A DNA stretch of 64,000 bases from Chitinophagaceae bacterium (GTDB lineage: Bacteria > Bacteroidota > Bacteroidia > Chitinophagales > Chitinophagaceae): positions 1,736,001 through 1,800,000 of the forward strand of contig JADKHN010000001.1 of NCBI GenBank assembly GCA_016721725.1. The letters run 5' to 3'. Below are positions 1 through 7,696 of the stretch, piece by piece (within the stretch, counting starts at the first letter, position 1; the number at the start of each line of letters is the position of its first letter). Below the pieces are notes generated by a model. It searched no databases. It saw only the letters and a program-made list of their open reading frames with translations, and was not told the origin of the DNA. The position numbers and the translations under genes were made by a program.

Positions 1-54
1 TGCCAGCCAGATGATGCCCCAGGAAAGAAGAAGCTGAATGAGTATGCCGGTCAA
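1..54 (-). CDS. possible N-terminus of a membrane protein, cut by the window edge
   Basis: From a TTG at 52-54 the minus strand reads 18 codons without a stop to the left edge, giving a strongly hydrophobic peptide (TGILIQLLLSWGIIWLA) that would fit a signal anchor or first membrane segment. It begins 11 bp after the stop of the hydrolase gene on the same strand, so a downstream gene there is plausible. Only the start is visible, the start codon is non-ATG, and no function can be given. Confidence 0.3.
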   Translation of the reverse strand, partial: MTGILIQLLLSWGIIWLA

Positions 55-65
55 GAGTTTTGGAA

Positions 66-1004
66 TTACTGGTTATTAAGAATCTTATCCGCCCAGCTGA
101 CAAATTCTTCCGGGTCAAGCATGGAAAAATAATGCGGATGCCTGCTGCCATCGGGTTTGAATCCCTTGCCCAGGCAATTGACGAATTCGGCCTGCCGGTT
201 ACCCAGCAATTTCAGTTGGGATATGCAGCCCGAAAGGTCGGTCGCATTCATGGTCTCATAGGAGCCTCTTCGGTTTTCGATGATCCAGTTGATGTCCGGG
301 TCGCAATATAACCGCACCGGAATGTTTTTCAGATACCTGGCGTTTCCGCCATCGGCCGCATCCGGGAAAAAGGAAGAGGCCTCTTCGTATTTTTTTGGTT
401 TTTGCTCAGGACTTCCACCATACATGATCCGGAACCTCCGCATCATTTCTGTTCCTTCACCAACACTTACTTCAGAGAAATTAGCCTTAACACCCCGCGC
501 AAAGCTGTACCATAATCTTTTCATGTTCAGGGGAGGGTCAACGCCAAATACCCCGTTGGGCCGGATCATTTGATCCTTATTGGCTTTGAAGGCCTGCTCA
601 GCGTAGTACAAAGCCCTGTGCCCGCCCAGTGATTGCCCGCCCAAAATGAATTTGTTTTCAGGGACCGGGTATTTATTCATGACCTCCAGGATCAGTTTTG
701 CCAACTCCGCATGGTGTATGTTTTTTGTATCAATACTGTCGCAATCATTGATGAGGTAAGGCATCAGTACGGTATAACCTGCTTTTGAAGCGACAAGGGG
801 TAGTTTGGTTTCCAACATCACTTCTTCCGGCGTGGTGCAAAAGCCGCCCAGGATCACCAGCAGTCCTTTTGAAACGCCTTCGGGAAGGAGGATCTTATAA
901 TAATTCTGGCTGCTGTCTGTTTTAGAACGGTAAACCAATTCGGCCTTCTGTGCATACACGACAGAAACGGCCATACAGGATAAAATGATCAAAAAGGCCC
1001 GCAT
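66..1004 (-). CDS. secreted alpha/beta hydrolase
   Basis: The 312-residue product starts with a signal peptide (about residues 1-19, ending VYAQ) and then has an alpha/beta-hydrolase core. The nucleophile elbow is GGQSLGG, placing the catalytic serine near residue 125, and a candidate catalytic histidine lies in the RHPHYF stretch near residue 290. An early GGF segment after a beta strand may form the oxyanion hole. It is probably a periplasmic or surface esterase or peptidase-like hydrolase; the substrate cannot be told from sequence. It is monocistronic or first of a minus-strand unit that continues beyond the left edge. Confidence 0.75.
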   Translation of the reverse strand: MRAFLIILSCMAVSVVYAQKAELVYRSKTDSSQNYYKILLPEGVSKGLLVILGGFCTTPEEVMLETKLPLVASKAGYTVLMPYLINDCDSIDTKNIHHAELAKLILEVMNKYPVPENKFILGGQSLGGHRALYYAEQAFKANKDQMIRPNGVFGVDPPLNMKRLWYSFARGVKANFSEVSVGEGTEMMRRFRIMYGGSPEQKPKKYEEASSFFPDAADGGNARYLKNIPVRLYCDPDINWIIENRRGSYETMNATDLSGCISQLKLLGNRQAEFVNCLGKGFKPDGSRHPHYFSMLDPEEFVSWADKILNNQ

Positions 1005-1114
1005 GTATTGATCGGTTTTGAATGGTAAACTGATAAAGACTCTCTGAATAAAGATAACCTGATTTTAAGCTTCAAGAAAAAACGGTCACTTAAAAAGAAG
1101 TGATTATGCCTGTT

Positions 1115-1717
1115 TCAATGCGGAGGTTCGCCACTCAGTATTTTCCCGTTCATCGCTGAGATCTCCAGTTGCGGGCAACGGACCTCCGGGCAGGCCCTGG
1201 TCAGTTTCCAGGCGACAGGGTCTTTTGGATCTGCCGGCCTGGCCACCAATTCGATATTCGAACCTTCCAGCTTCTGAGCGGAAAGCCATTGCTTTATTTG
1301 CTTATAATCAAAACCCAGTCTGCCCTTTACCAGTTCCAGGTAGGGAGGCAGGATATCGCCGTGCCGGCGTGGATTTCCGGGAGAGCCAAGGGGTACCAGG
1401 ATAAGTTCCCGGGCTACCAGGGCAGTGAGGTGGGTGAGGGTATCCCCTTTATAAACAATAGCAAAGGACAGGTTCATGCCGTCAAAGGCAAAGTCATCGG
1501 TCATGCGGGTGATCGCCCTGATCTTCTGTGTGCCGGAATTCATGAAATAAGACCTGGATGAATCAAGGATGACATGTTTGCCCAGGAGATTGCTGTCGAA
1601 GAATGTTTTGTACTCTTCATAAACGAGATTAACCGATTTTGGGATCAGCTTATTAGCTTCCTGGGCACGGCAAGTGAGGCCCAGGCACAAAAAAATATAA
1701 AAAAAAACGATCCTCAT
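1115..1717 (-). CDS. secreted protein of unknown function
   Basis: The 200-residue protein has a clear signal peptide (hydrophobic residues 4-16, cleavage likely after CRAQ). The mature part has no motif I can name. The C-terminal third has a tryptophan-led strand (AWKLTR) followed by a hydrophobic strand and a GKIL-type turn, loosely like PepSY-type peptides, but this is too weak for a family call. It lies downstream of a 250-bp spacer and reads toward the hydrolase gene, 110 bp apart, so it may be its own unit. Confidence 0.6.
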   Translation of the reverse strand: MRIVFFYIFLCLGLTCRAQEANKLIPKSVNLVYEEYKTFFDSNLLGKHVILDSSRSYFMNSGTQKIRAITRMTDDFAFDGMNLSFAIVYKGDTLTHLTALVARELILVPLGSPGNPRRHGDILPPYLELVKGRLGFDYKQIKQWLSAQKLEGSNIELVARPADPKDPVAWKLTRACPEVRCPQLEISAMNGKILSGEPPH

Positions 1718-1757
1718 GGTAAAAATGATCCGGTTTACAGATGTTTCGGACCAGGCC

Positions 1758-1780
1758 CCTGCAATTTACTGATTTGCAGG
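1758..1780. promoter_or_regulatory. inverted repeat upstream of the secreted-protein gene
   Basis: CCTGCAA (1758-1764) and TTGCAGG (1774-1780) form a perfect 7-bp inverted repeat with a 9-bp gap, about 41 bp upstream of the start at 1717. It could be an operator or a small hairpin; nothing else supports a role. Confidence 0.3.
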
Positions 1781-1970
1781 ATAGTTTAAGCTAGTTCTGT
1801 TTGCGTGGGTGCTGAGTGGTTGATTTTTCTTCGTGACTCCTTTGCCAGTAGTTTGGAATCGGATTTTGTAACTTAGCATAATATAATTTAGATCCCTATC
1901 CTTGTTCATTGAAGTAAATCCTTTCAGATAAACGGCATTTCATTTCCGGATGCCGTAAAAAACAATTCAT

Positions 1971-3569
1971 ATGAAAAAGATAATCGTAACCGCTATTATC
2001 CTGCTCGCTTTTACAGGAAGATCACTGGCTCAATCACTGGCCATCAATACGGATGGAAGTACCGCCAATGCCAGTGCTCTGCTGGATGTGAAAAGCACGA
2101 GTAAGGGAGTGTTGATCCCCCGGATGAATAAAACACAGAAAAACTCGATCCCCTCACCCGCAACGGGATTACTCATTTTTCAAAATGCGCCCGACAGCGT
2201 CGGATTTCATTATTACGACGGAAGCGCCTGGAACTGGCTGGCCAACGCCGCTGTATCCCAGAACTGGCTCACCGTTGGCAACAGCGATGTGACCGCCTCC
2301 AGCTACCTGGGTACTAATAACACCAACGACCTCCGCTTCGCAGTCAATACGTTTGAACGTTCGCGCATCAGTAATAATTCGGGATTCTGGGGTTTTGGCG
2401 GTGAGACCAATCCGCAATATGACCTGGACGTATCACTGGGGGCGGCCGGTATTTTTCCCTGTACCCGGAATGGATTACGGGTAAAGCCAACCGGGTTCAG
2501 CAATAATTGTGATAACGGATTTTTCGTTGGTCTCGATAATAACGCTTCCATTACCAACGCTTCCGTTTGGAATTACGGAAACAACGGAACCGGAGCACAG
2601 AACATCCGTGTGGGTTTGAATAGCAACGAAGTGTCCCGCTTCACTTCCGATATCGCCATGGGATTGGGTGAGACCAGTCCGCAGTATACCTTAGACATGC
2701 GGATCGGTATGGCCGCGATATTTCCCTGCACCCGGAATGGATTGCGGATCAATATCCCGGGTAATCCGAATTCCTGTGATAAAGGCCTGTTCCTGGGTTA
2801 TGATGATAATACCTTGTTGACCAATGCTTCTTTTTGGAACTTTGGTGACGGTTCATTTGGCAATAGCTTCGCTTTACGATTTGGACTCGGCGGGGATTTT
2901 ACAAACGGCGAAAAAATGCGGATCACTTCAGACGGGGTAGGGATTGGATCTACGAGTCCCATTGCCAAACTCCACATCATCGATCGAACCGGTTCACTGC
3001 TGCCGGGAGTTATGGTTACCAATACTGCATTACCGCCATCAACCAATGGTTTTTATACCGGGTTGAAGGATAATACCCTGGCAAATACCGGCCGGATCTG
3101 GAATTACCAGAATGCAGACATAGAACTGGGTACCAATGATCTTCAGCGGGTCCTGTTCAAATCGGATGGAACGGTAGGTATCGGTACCACGGTTGGCGCA
3201 TCGCCCAACAGTACCCTGCAGGTGGATGGTACCATTGCCATTGGTGTATCCATGAGCATTTCGGGTGGCACCATAATCACACCCGGGTTGATCACTACAC
3301 AGAAATCCTACCTGGGATTAAGTCCTGCCGGGGGTACTGATTATTACCAATTGCCTTCACCGGTCACCAGTGCTGGCAGGATCTACTACATACGCAATAA
3401 TGATAACGCCGTTTCTGCCTGGGTGGGAACCGTTGCAGGACTGATCTGTCCGGGTAATGGCAACTGTTTGGCATTTGGCAGCTATTATGAATTGCAAGCC
3501 ACTGGAGGGGTCAAGACCATCATTGCCATCTCCGACGGGGTGAACTGGACGGTGGGGAAGATCGATTGA
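1971..3569 (+). CDS. secreted repeat protein, fibre-like surface protein
   Basis: The 532-residue product has a signal peptide (about 1-20, ending LAQ) and then the module common in Bacteroidota surface proteins: ALLDVKSTSKGVLIPRM, then a segment ending in YYDGSAWNWL. Three related repeats of about 80-100 residues follow (roughly 125-215, 215-320 and 325-400), each with PQYxLD or AKLHI, NGLR or NGFY, and TNAS-WN motifs; the first two contain the shared FPCTRNGLR and a second cysteine. The end is a GVNWTVGKID beta strand. No T9SS tail or S74 chaperone domain is visible. The family resembles tail-fibre-like beta-helical proteins; the function is not known. Confidence 0.65.
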   Translation: MKKIIVTAIILLAFTGRSLAQSLAINTDGSTANASALLDVKSTSKGVLIPRMNKTQKNSIPSPATGLLIFQNAPDSVGFHYYDGSAWNWLANAAVSQNWLTVGNSDVTASSYLGTNNTNDLRFAVNTFERSRISNNSGFWGFGGETNPQYDLDVSLGAAGIFPCTRNGLRVKPTGFSNNCDNGFFVGLDNNASITNASVWNYGNNGTGAQNIRVGLNSNEVSRFTSDIAMGLGETSPQYTLDMRIGMAAIFPCTRNGLRINIPGNPNSCDKGLFLGYDDNTLLTNASFWNFGDGSFGNSFALRFGLGGDFTNGEKMRITSDGVGIGSTSPIAKLHIIDRTGSLLPGVMVTNTALPPSTNGFYTGLKDNTLANTGRIWNYQNADIELGTNDLQRVLFKSDGTVGIGTTVGASPNSTLQVDGTIAIGVSMSISGGTIITPGLITTQKSYLGLSPAGGTDYYQLPSPVTSAGRIYYIRNNDNAVSAWVGTVAGLICPGNGNCLAFGSYYELQATGGVKTIIAISDGVNWTVGKID

Positions 3570-3589
3570 TAGGAGTGGAGAATGGAAAG

Positions 3590-3697
3590 TGGATAATGGA
3601 GAATTGAAAATGTTCTTGTATTGGAATAGTCATCTCAATTCAAACCCAAACTCAAGTTGAAAGGTATAATGAATTGAAAAATATTATCCATTATCCA
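3590..3697. repeat. inverted-arm spacer element (ATGGA-word repeats)
   Basis: TGGATAATGGA (3590-3600) and TCCATTATCCA (3687-3697) are a perfect 11-bp inverted repeat. Both arms are surrounded by degenerate copies of the same short words (GGAGAATGGAAAGTGG on the left, ATCCATTTTGCATTATCC on the right). It fills the spacer between two convergent genes and could fold on either strand. Confidence 0.7.
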
Positions 3698-3718
3698 TTT
3701 TGCATTATCCATTTGATC

Positions 3719-4474
3719 CTATGCCTTATTCCGGATATACACCAGCTTGATGCCCGCCTTGTCGGTCTCGCGTTTATCGATCTCGAACTGGCTGTGGGAT
3801 TTGATGAGTGGCGTTAGTTTCTGGAAGCCATAATTGCGGGGGTCGAAATTGGGTTGTTTTTTCAGGATCAGGTTTCCCACATCGCCCAAAAAAGCCCAGC
3901 CGTTCTCATCGGCCAGGTCGTCGATGGTGGCGGAAATGAGTTTCAGGGTCTCCCGGTTCAGTTTTTCCACCGAAACTTTTTGAGGAGGCTTGCCGGGTTT
4001 TGTTTTAACCGTTTCCGGCTGGCTGGTTTCGGGTACCGGGATGATCTCCATATAAATGAATTTGTCACAAGCCGCCATGAAAGGATGAGGCGTTTTCTTC
4101 TGACCGATTCCGAATACCTTCATGCCCGCTTCCCGCAGTCGTGTGGCGAGACGGGTGAAATCGCTGTCGCTCGATACGATGCAGAATCCATCCACTTTCC
4201 CCGAATATAAAATATCCATGGCATCAATGATGAGTGCCGAGTCACTGGAATTCTTTCCCGTAGTATAACTGTATTGTTGTATGGGGGTGATGGCGTTCTC
4301 CAGTAGTACATTCTTCCAACCGGTAATGGTGGGCCTTGTCCAGTCGCCATAGATCCTTTTAAAAGTGGGGGTGCCGTATTTAGCGATCTCTTCCATCACG
4401 CCCTTGACATTGGAGTAGGGAACATTATCGGCGTCAATGAGAACCGCCAGACGTATATCTTTTTGTGCATCCAT
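3719..4474 (-). CDS. NYN domain protein with C-terminal OST-HTH/LOTUS domain
   Basis: The 251-residue protein has an N-terminal NYN (PIN-like) nuclease fold: LIDADNVPYSN near residues 12-22 carries the first acidic residues, SSDSALIIDAMD near 92-103 the second group and IVSSDSDF near 117-124 the third. Residues 1-145 thus keep the aspartates expected for metal-dependent RNA cleavage. Residues about 165-250 match an OST-HTH/LOTUS domain, which binds RNA (G-rich or structured) in other systems. This architecture is widespread in bacteria and annotated as LabA/DUF88-like. The target RNA is unknown. It ends 242 bp before the VF530 gene start on the same strand. Confidence 0.85.
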   Translation of the reverse strand: MDAQKDIRLAVLIDADNVPYSNVKGVMEEIAKYGTPTFKRIYGDWTRPTITGWKNVLLENAITPIQQYSYTTGKNSSDSALIIDAMDILYSGKVDGFCIVSSDSDFTRLATRLREAGMKVFGIGQKKTPHPFMAACDKFIYMEIIPVPETSQPETVKTKPGKPPQKVSVEKLNRETLKLISATIDDLADENGWAFLGDVGNLILKKQPNFDPRNYGFQKLTPLIKSHSQFEIDKRETDKAGIKLVYIRNKA

Positions 4475-4536
4475 GTGTTGAGTTTACACAATATAAGCAA
4501 TTTATTTTTAGGCTATCTGCCGAAAAACATCGGTTG

Positions 4537-4755
4537 TTAAGCGATCATCCTGAGATAAAGTTCTTCTACTTTTTTCCTTGCCCAGGGTGTTTTGCGCAGG
4601 AATTTCAGGCTGGAGTTGATACTGGGGTTGTCGAGAAAACAATTGATTCGGATATGACCACCCATGGCTTCCCAACCCAGGCGTTCCACCAGTTCTTCCA
4701 AAATAGACTGGAGGGTCTTGCCATGCAAAGGATCGTTGGAAGGGGATGAAGCCAT
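4537..4755 (-). CDS. VF530 family (DUF2132) small DNA-binding-type protein
   Basis: From the ATG at 4755 the product has 72 residues and contains the family hallmark SNDPLHGKTLQSILEELV at the start and SLKFLRKTPWARKKVEELYL at the end. VF530 proteins are small helical proteins proposed to bind DNA from structure; their role is unproven. A longer reading frame to 4782 exists, but the family homology starts at MASSPSNDPL, so I chose 4755. Confidence 0.85.
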   Translation of the reverse strand: MASSPSNDPLHGKTLQSILEELVERLGWEAMGGHIRINCFLDNPSINSSLKFLRKTPWARKKVEELYLRMIA

Positions 4756-4848
4756 GATAAGTGGTAATGTTAAAACGGGCAACGGTTAGGTTGCCCGGTG
4801 GTATGGTTAATAAAATCTTTGAATTGGCATTCACATTAGAATCGGGGG

Positions 4849-4887
4849 ATTGCTTTCCCGATAGCTATCGGGATACCTCCTCGCAAT
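4849..4887. repeat. palindromic intergenic repeat (GATAGCTATC core)
   Basis: The 18-bp perfect palindrome TCCCGATAGCTATCGGGA (4856-4873) sits inside an outer pair ATTGC (4849-4853) and GCAAT (4883-4887). The surrounding words (ATTGC, CCTCCTCGCAATGACG) are those of a repeat seen scattered in many Bacteroidota genomes. It lies just past the stop of the type II IDH on the minus strand and may act as an mRNA 3' hairpin. Confidence 0.7.
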
Positions 4888-4904
4888 GACGTTTGGAAGG
4901 TGCA

Positions 4905-6137
4905 TTACATCCCCATCTTCTTCTTCAGGTTCTCATCGATCGCATCGAGGAACTCTTCTGTATAGAGGTAATGTTCTCCGTGGTTCACTTTATTGCCGTG
5001 TATGCAAACGGCGAGGTCCTTGGTCATCTTGCCGCTTTCAACGGTCTCGATGCACACGGCCTCCAGTGCGTTACAGAAATCGATCAGGGGTTGGTTGCTG
5101 TCGAGCTTGCCGCGGAAGGCCAGGCCTCTTGTCCAGGCAAAGATTGAAGCAATGGGATTGGTGGATGTGGGCTTGCCGGCCTGGTGCTCGCGGTAGTGGC
5201 GGGTCACCGTACCGTGTGCGGCTTCGGCTTCCATGGTCTTGCCGTCGGGGGTTACCAGCACGGAGGTCATGAGTCCTAATGATCCGAAACCCTGGGCCAC
5301 GGTATCACTTTGCACGTCGCCGTCATAGTTCTTACAAGCCCAGACGAAATTGCCATGCCATTTCAGGGCGCTGGCCACCATGTCATCGATCAGGCGGTGT
5401 TCGTAAGTGATACCGGCGGCATCGAACTGTGTTTTGAATTCATTCTGGTACACTTCTTCAAAAATGTCCTTGAAGCGGCCGTCGTATTTTTTGAGGATGG
5501 TATTCTTGGTCGACAGGTACAGGGGCCATTTCTTGCTCAGAGCCATATTGAAGCAGCTGCGGGCGAAACCGTAGATGCTCTCGTCGGTATTGTACATGCA
5601 TAAGGCAACGCCATCGCCTTTGTAGTTGTATACTTCAAAGGTCTGCGCTTCTCCGCCGCCTTCCGGCGTAAAGGTCATGGTGAGTTTGCCCTTTCCCTTG
5701 ATCACGGTATCGGTGGCGCGGTACTGGTCGCCGAAAGCGTGACGGCCGACGATGATGGGAGCGGTCCAGTTGGTGACCAGGCGCGGTACGTTCTGCATCA
5801 CGATGGGTTCGCGGAATACGGTTCCGTCGAGTATGTTACGGATGGTCCCGTTCGGACTCTTCCACATCTGTTTCAGGTTGAATTCCTTTACCCGGGCCTC
5901 ATCCGGCGTGATGGTGGCGCACTTGATGCCCACGCCGCAGGCCTTGATGGCATTGGCCGCATCGATCGTGACCTGGTCGTTGGTCTCGTCACGGTATTCC
6001 ATGCCCAGGTCGTAATACTGGATGGGCACATCAAGATAAGGAAGGATCAGTTTGTCCTTGATGAATTTCCAGATGATGCGGGTCATCTCGTCGCCGTCGA
6101 GTTCAACTACGGGGTTTGCTACGGTAATTTTGGCCAT
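4905..6137 (-). CDS. icd: NADP-dependent isocitrate dehydrogenase, subfamily II (eukaryote-like)
   Basis: The 410-residue enzyme oxidatively decarboxylates isocitrate to 2-oxoglutarate in the TCA cycle. It matches the homodimeric subfamily II known from mitochondria, cytosol and some bacteria: ELDGDEMTRIIW at the N-terminus, KSPNGTIRNILDGTVFREPI for substrate binding, and IIVGRHAFGDQYRATD, whose arginine aligns with human IDH1 R132. AAHGTVTRHYR keeps the Arg-His pair that reads the NADP 2'-phosphate. It lies 118 bp downstream of a second, unrelated-subfamily IDH on the same strand. A -7-like TAAATTCG lies about 20 bp before the start. Confidence 0.95.
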   Translation of the reverse strand: MAKITVANPVVELDGDEMTRIIWKFIKDKLILPYLDVPIQYYDLGMEYRDETNDQVTIDAANAIKACGVGIKCATITPDEARVKEFNLKQMWKSPNGTIRNILDGTVFREPIVMQNVPRLVTNWTAPIIVGRHAFGDQYRATDTVIKGKGKLTMTFTPEGGGEAQTFEVYNYKGDGVALCMYNTDESIYGFARSCFNMALSKKWPLYLSTKNTILKKYDGRFKDIFEEVYQNEFKTQFDAAGITYEHRLIDDMVASALKWHGNFVWACKNYDGDVQSDTVAQGFGSLGLMTSVLVTPDGKTMEAEAAHGTVTRHYREHQAGKPTSTNPIASIFAWTRGLAFRGKLDSNQPLIDFCNALEAVCIETVESGKMTKDLAVCIHGNKVNHGEHYLYTEEFLDAIDENLKKKMGM

Positions 6138-6172
6138 TGAATGATGTTGTTTTGTGCGAATTTACGAATATA

Positions 6173-6251
6173 GAACGCGGATTATCAAGATTGTCATGAT
6201 TTTTCATGATCTTATCTGCGTTGATCATGAGTATCATGACGATCTGTGTTC
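6173..6251. repeat. ORF-less inverted-repeat element between the two IDH genes
   Basis: The 79-bp stretch starts with GAACGCGGAT (6173-6182) and ends with ATCTGTGTTC (6242-6251), imperfect inverted ends (8 of 10 match). Inside are TCATGATTTTTCATGA and a further ATCTGCGTT. It shares the 12-mer TTTTCATGATCT (6201-6212) and the end sequence with the flanks of the GxxExxY gene at 49.5-50.0 kb, so it looks like an ORF-less relative of that cassette. Confidence 0.7.
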
Positions 6252-6255
6252 TCCT

Positions 6256-7521
6256 TTACAAATTTCGAATCACCTCATCCCCGAATTCACTCGTCTTCAA
6301 CAGCGTCGCGTCCTTCATCAGGTTATGGAAATCGACCGTGACCGTTTTATTCCGGATGGTCTTGCCCACCGCGTTGGTGATGAGTTCTGCGGCGTCGCGC
6401 CAGCCCATGTATTCCAGCATCATCACCCCGCTCAGGATCACCGAAGAAGGGTTCATGCTGTTGGTGTTGGCGAAACGGGGTGCCGTGCCATGCGTGGCTT
6501 CGAAAACGGCATGACCGGTGAGATAATTGATATTGGCGCCGGGAGCGATGCCGATACCTCCCACCTGGGCCGCCAGTGCATCGCTGATATAATCCCCGTT
6601 GAGGTTCAGTGTGGCGATCACGGAGTAATCCTGCGGCGCGAGCAGGGCTTGTTGTAAAAAATTATCGGCGATGGCATCCTTAATGATCACTTTATGCCCG
6701 ATGCCGGCCACTTTCATCTCTTCATTGGCCACGGCCTCGCCGCTTTCTTTTTTGGTGGCCTCCCACTGGTTCCAGGTATAGACCTTATCGCTGAATTCGC
6801 GTTCCGCCAGTTCATAACCCCAGTTCTTGAATGCGCCTTCGGTGAATTTCATGATATTGCCCTTGTGCACGATGGTGACGCTAGGGAGTTTATGCTCGAT
6901 GGCGTATTGGATGGCGGAGCGGATCAGCCTTTCGCTGCCGTCCTTGCTCACTGGTTTAACGCCCAATGAAGTGGTCTCGGGGAAACGGAAGGCTTTAACC
7001 CCCATTTCATCCACTAAAAAATTCAATAGTTTTTTTGCTTCCGGCGTACCGGCCATGAACTCGATACCGGCATAGATGTCTTCCGTGTTCTCGCGGAAAA
7101 TGACCATGTTCACTTTATCGGGATTCCACATCGGCGAGGGGACACCTTCAAAGTATTTCACCGGCCTTAAACAAACATAGAGGTCCAGCTCCTGCCGCAG
7201 CGCAACATTCAATGAGCGGATGCCGCCGCCCACCGGCGTGGTCAACGGACCTTTGATCGATAACAAATATTCCCGGAAAGCCTCCATGGTCTCATCGGGC
7301 ATCCAGCTGCCGGTCTTGTCAAAAGCTTCTTGTCCGGCCAGCACTTTCAGCCATTCGATCTTCTTTTCACCGTGGTAGGCTTTTTGCACGGCCGCGTCAA
7401 ATACGCGTACCGCCGCTCTCCAGATATCCGGACCGATGCCGTCGCCTTCGATGAACGGGATGGTGGGGTGGTTGGGCACATTCAGTTTTCCGTTCTTGCC
7501 CATGGTTATTTTCTCTGCCAT
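6256..7521 (-). CDS. icd: isocitrate dehydrogenase, subfamily I (E. coli-like)
   Basis: The 421-residue protein matches the E. coli Icd type: PFIEGDGIGPDIW, PLTTPVGGGIRSLNVALRQ (S103 aligns with the phosphorylatable S113), FRENTEDIYAGIE and VTIVHKGNIMKFTEGAF. It makes 2-oxoglutarate from isocitrate. The coenzyme pocket is unusual: in HGTAPRFANTNSMNP the E. coli K344-Y345 pair is Arg-Phe and V351 is Met, and in TVTVDFHNLM the NADP-phosphate ligands Y391 and R395 are Val and Asn. NADP versus NAD use is therefore uncertain. It precedes the type II icd on the same strand. Confidence 0.92.
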   Translation of the reverse strand: MAEKITMGKNGKLNVPNHPTIPFIEGDGIGPDIWRAAVRVFDAAVQKAYHGEKKIEWLKVLAGQEAFDKTGSWMPDETMEAFREYLLSIKGPLTTPVGGGIRSLNVALRQELDLYVCLRPVKYFEGVPSPMWNPDKVNMVIFRENTEDIYAGIEFMAGTPEAKKLLNFLVDEMGVKAFRFPETTSLGVKPVSKDGSERLIRSAIQYAIEHKLPSVTIVHKGNIMKFTEGAFKNWGYELAEREFSDKVYTWNQWEATKKESGEAVANEEMKVAGIGHKVIIKDAIADNFLQQALLAPQDYSVIATLNLNGDYISDALAAQVGGIGIAPGANINYLTGHAVFEATHGTAPRFANTNSMNPSSVILSGVMMLEYMGWRDAAELITNAVGKTIRNKTVTVDFHNLMKDATLLKTSEFGDEVIRNL

Positions 7522-7696
7522 AATTAATTTTTTTGAGCCCGGCCGGTGAATCTATGTTCAGCTTCAGTGGCGTCGCGCTCTTGTACGTTTTTTCTTTATT
7601 GAGCTGTTTGACCGATTTAAAATGAGGTCTGATGGTAAGTGGGTCAGACCGGGACGGTCAGACCCTGTTTGCGTGCGCAAAGGTACGCACCCGCAG

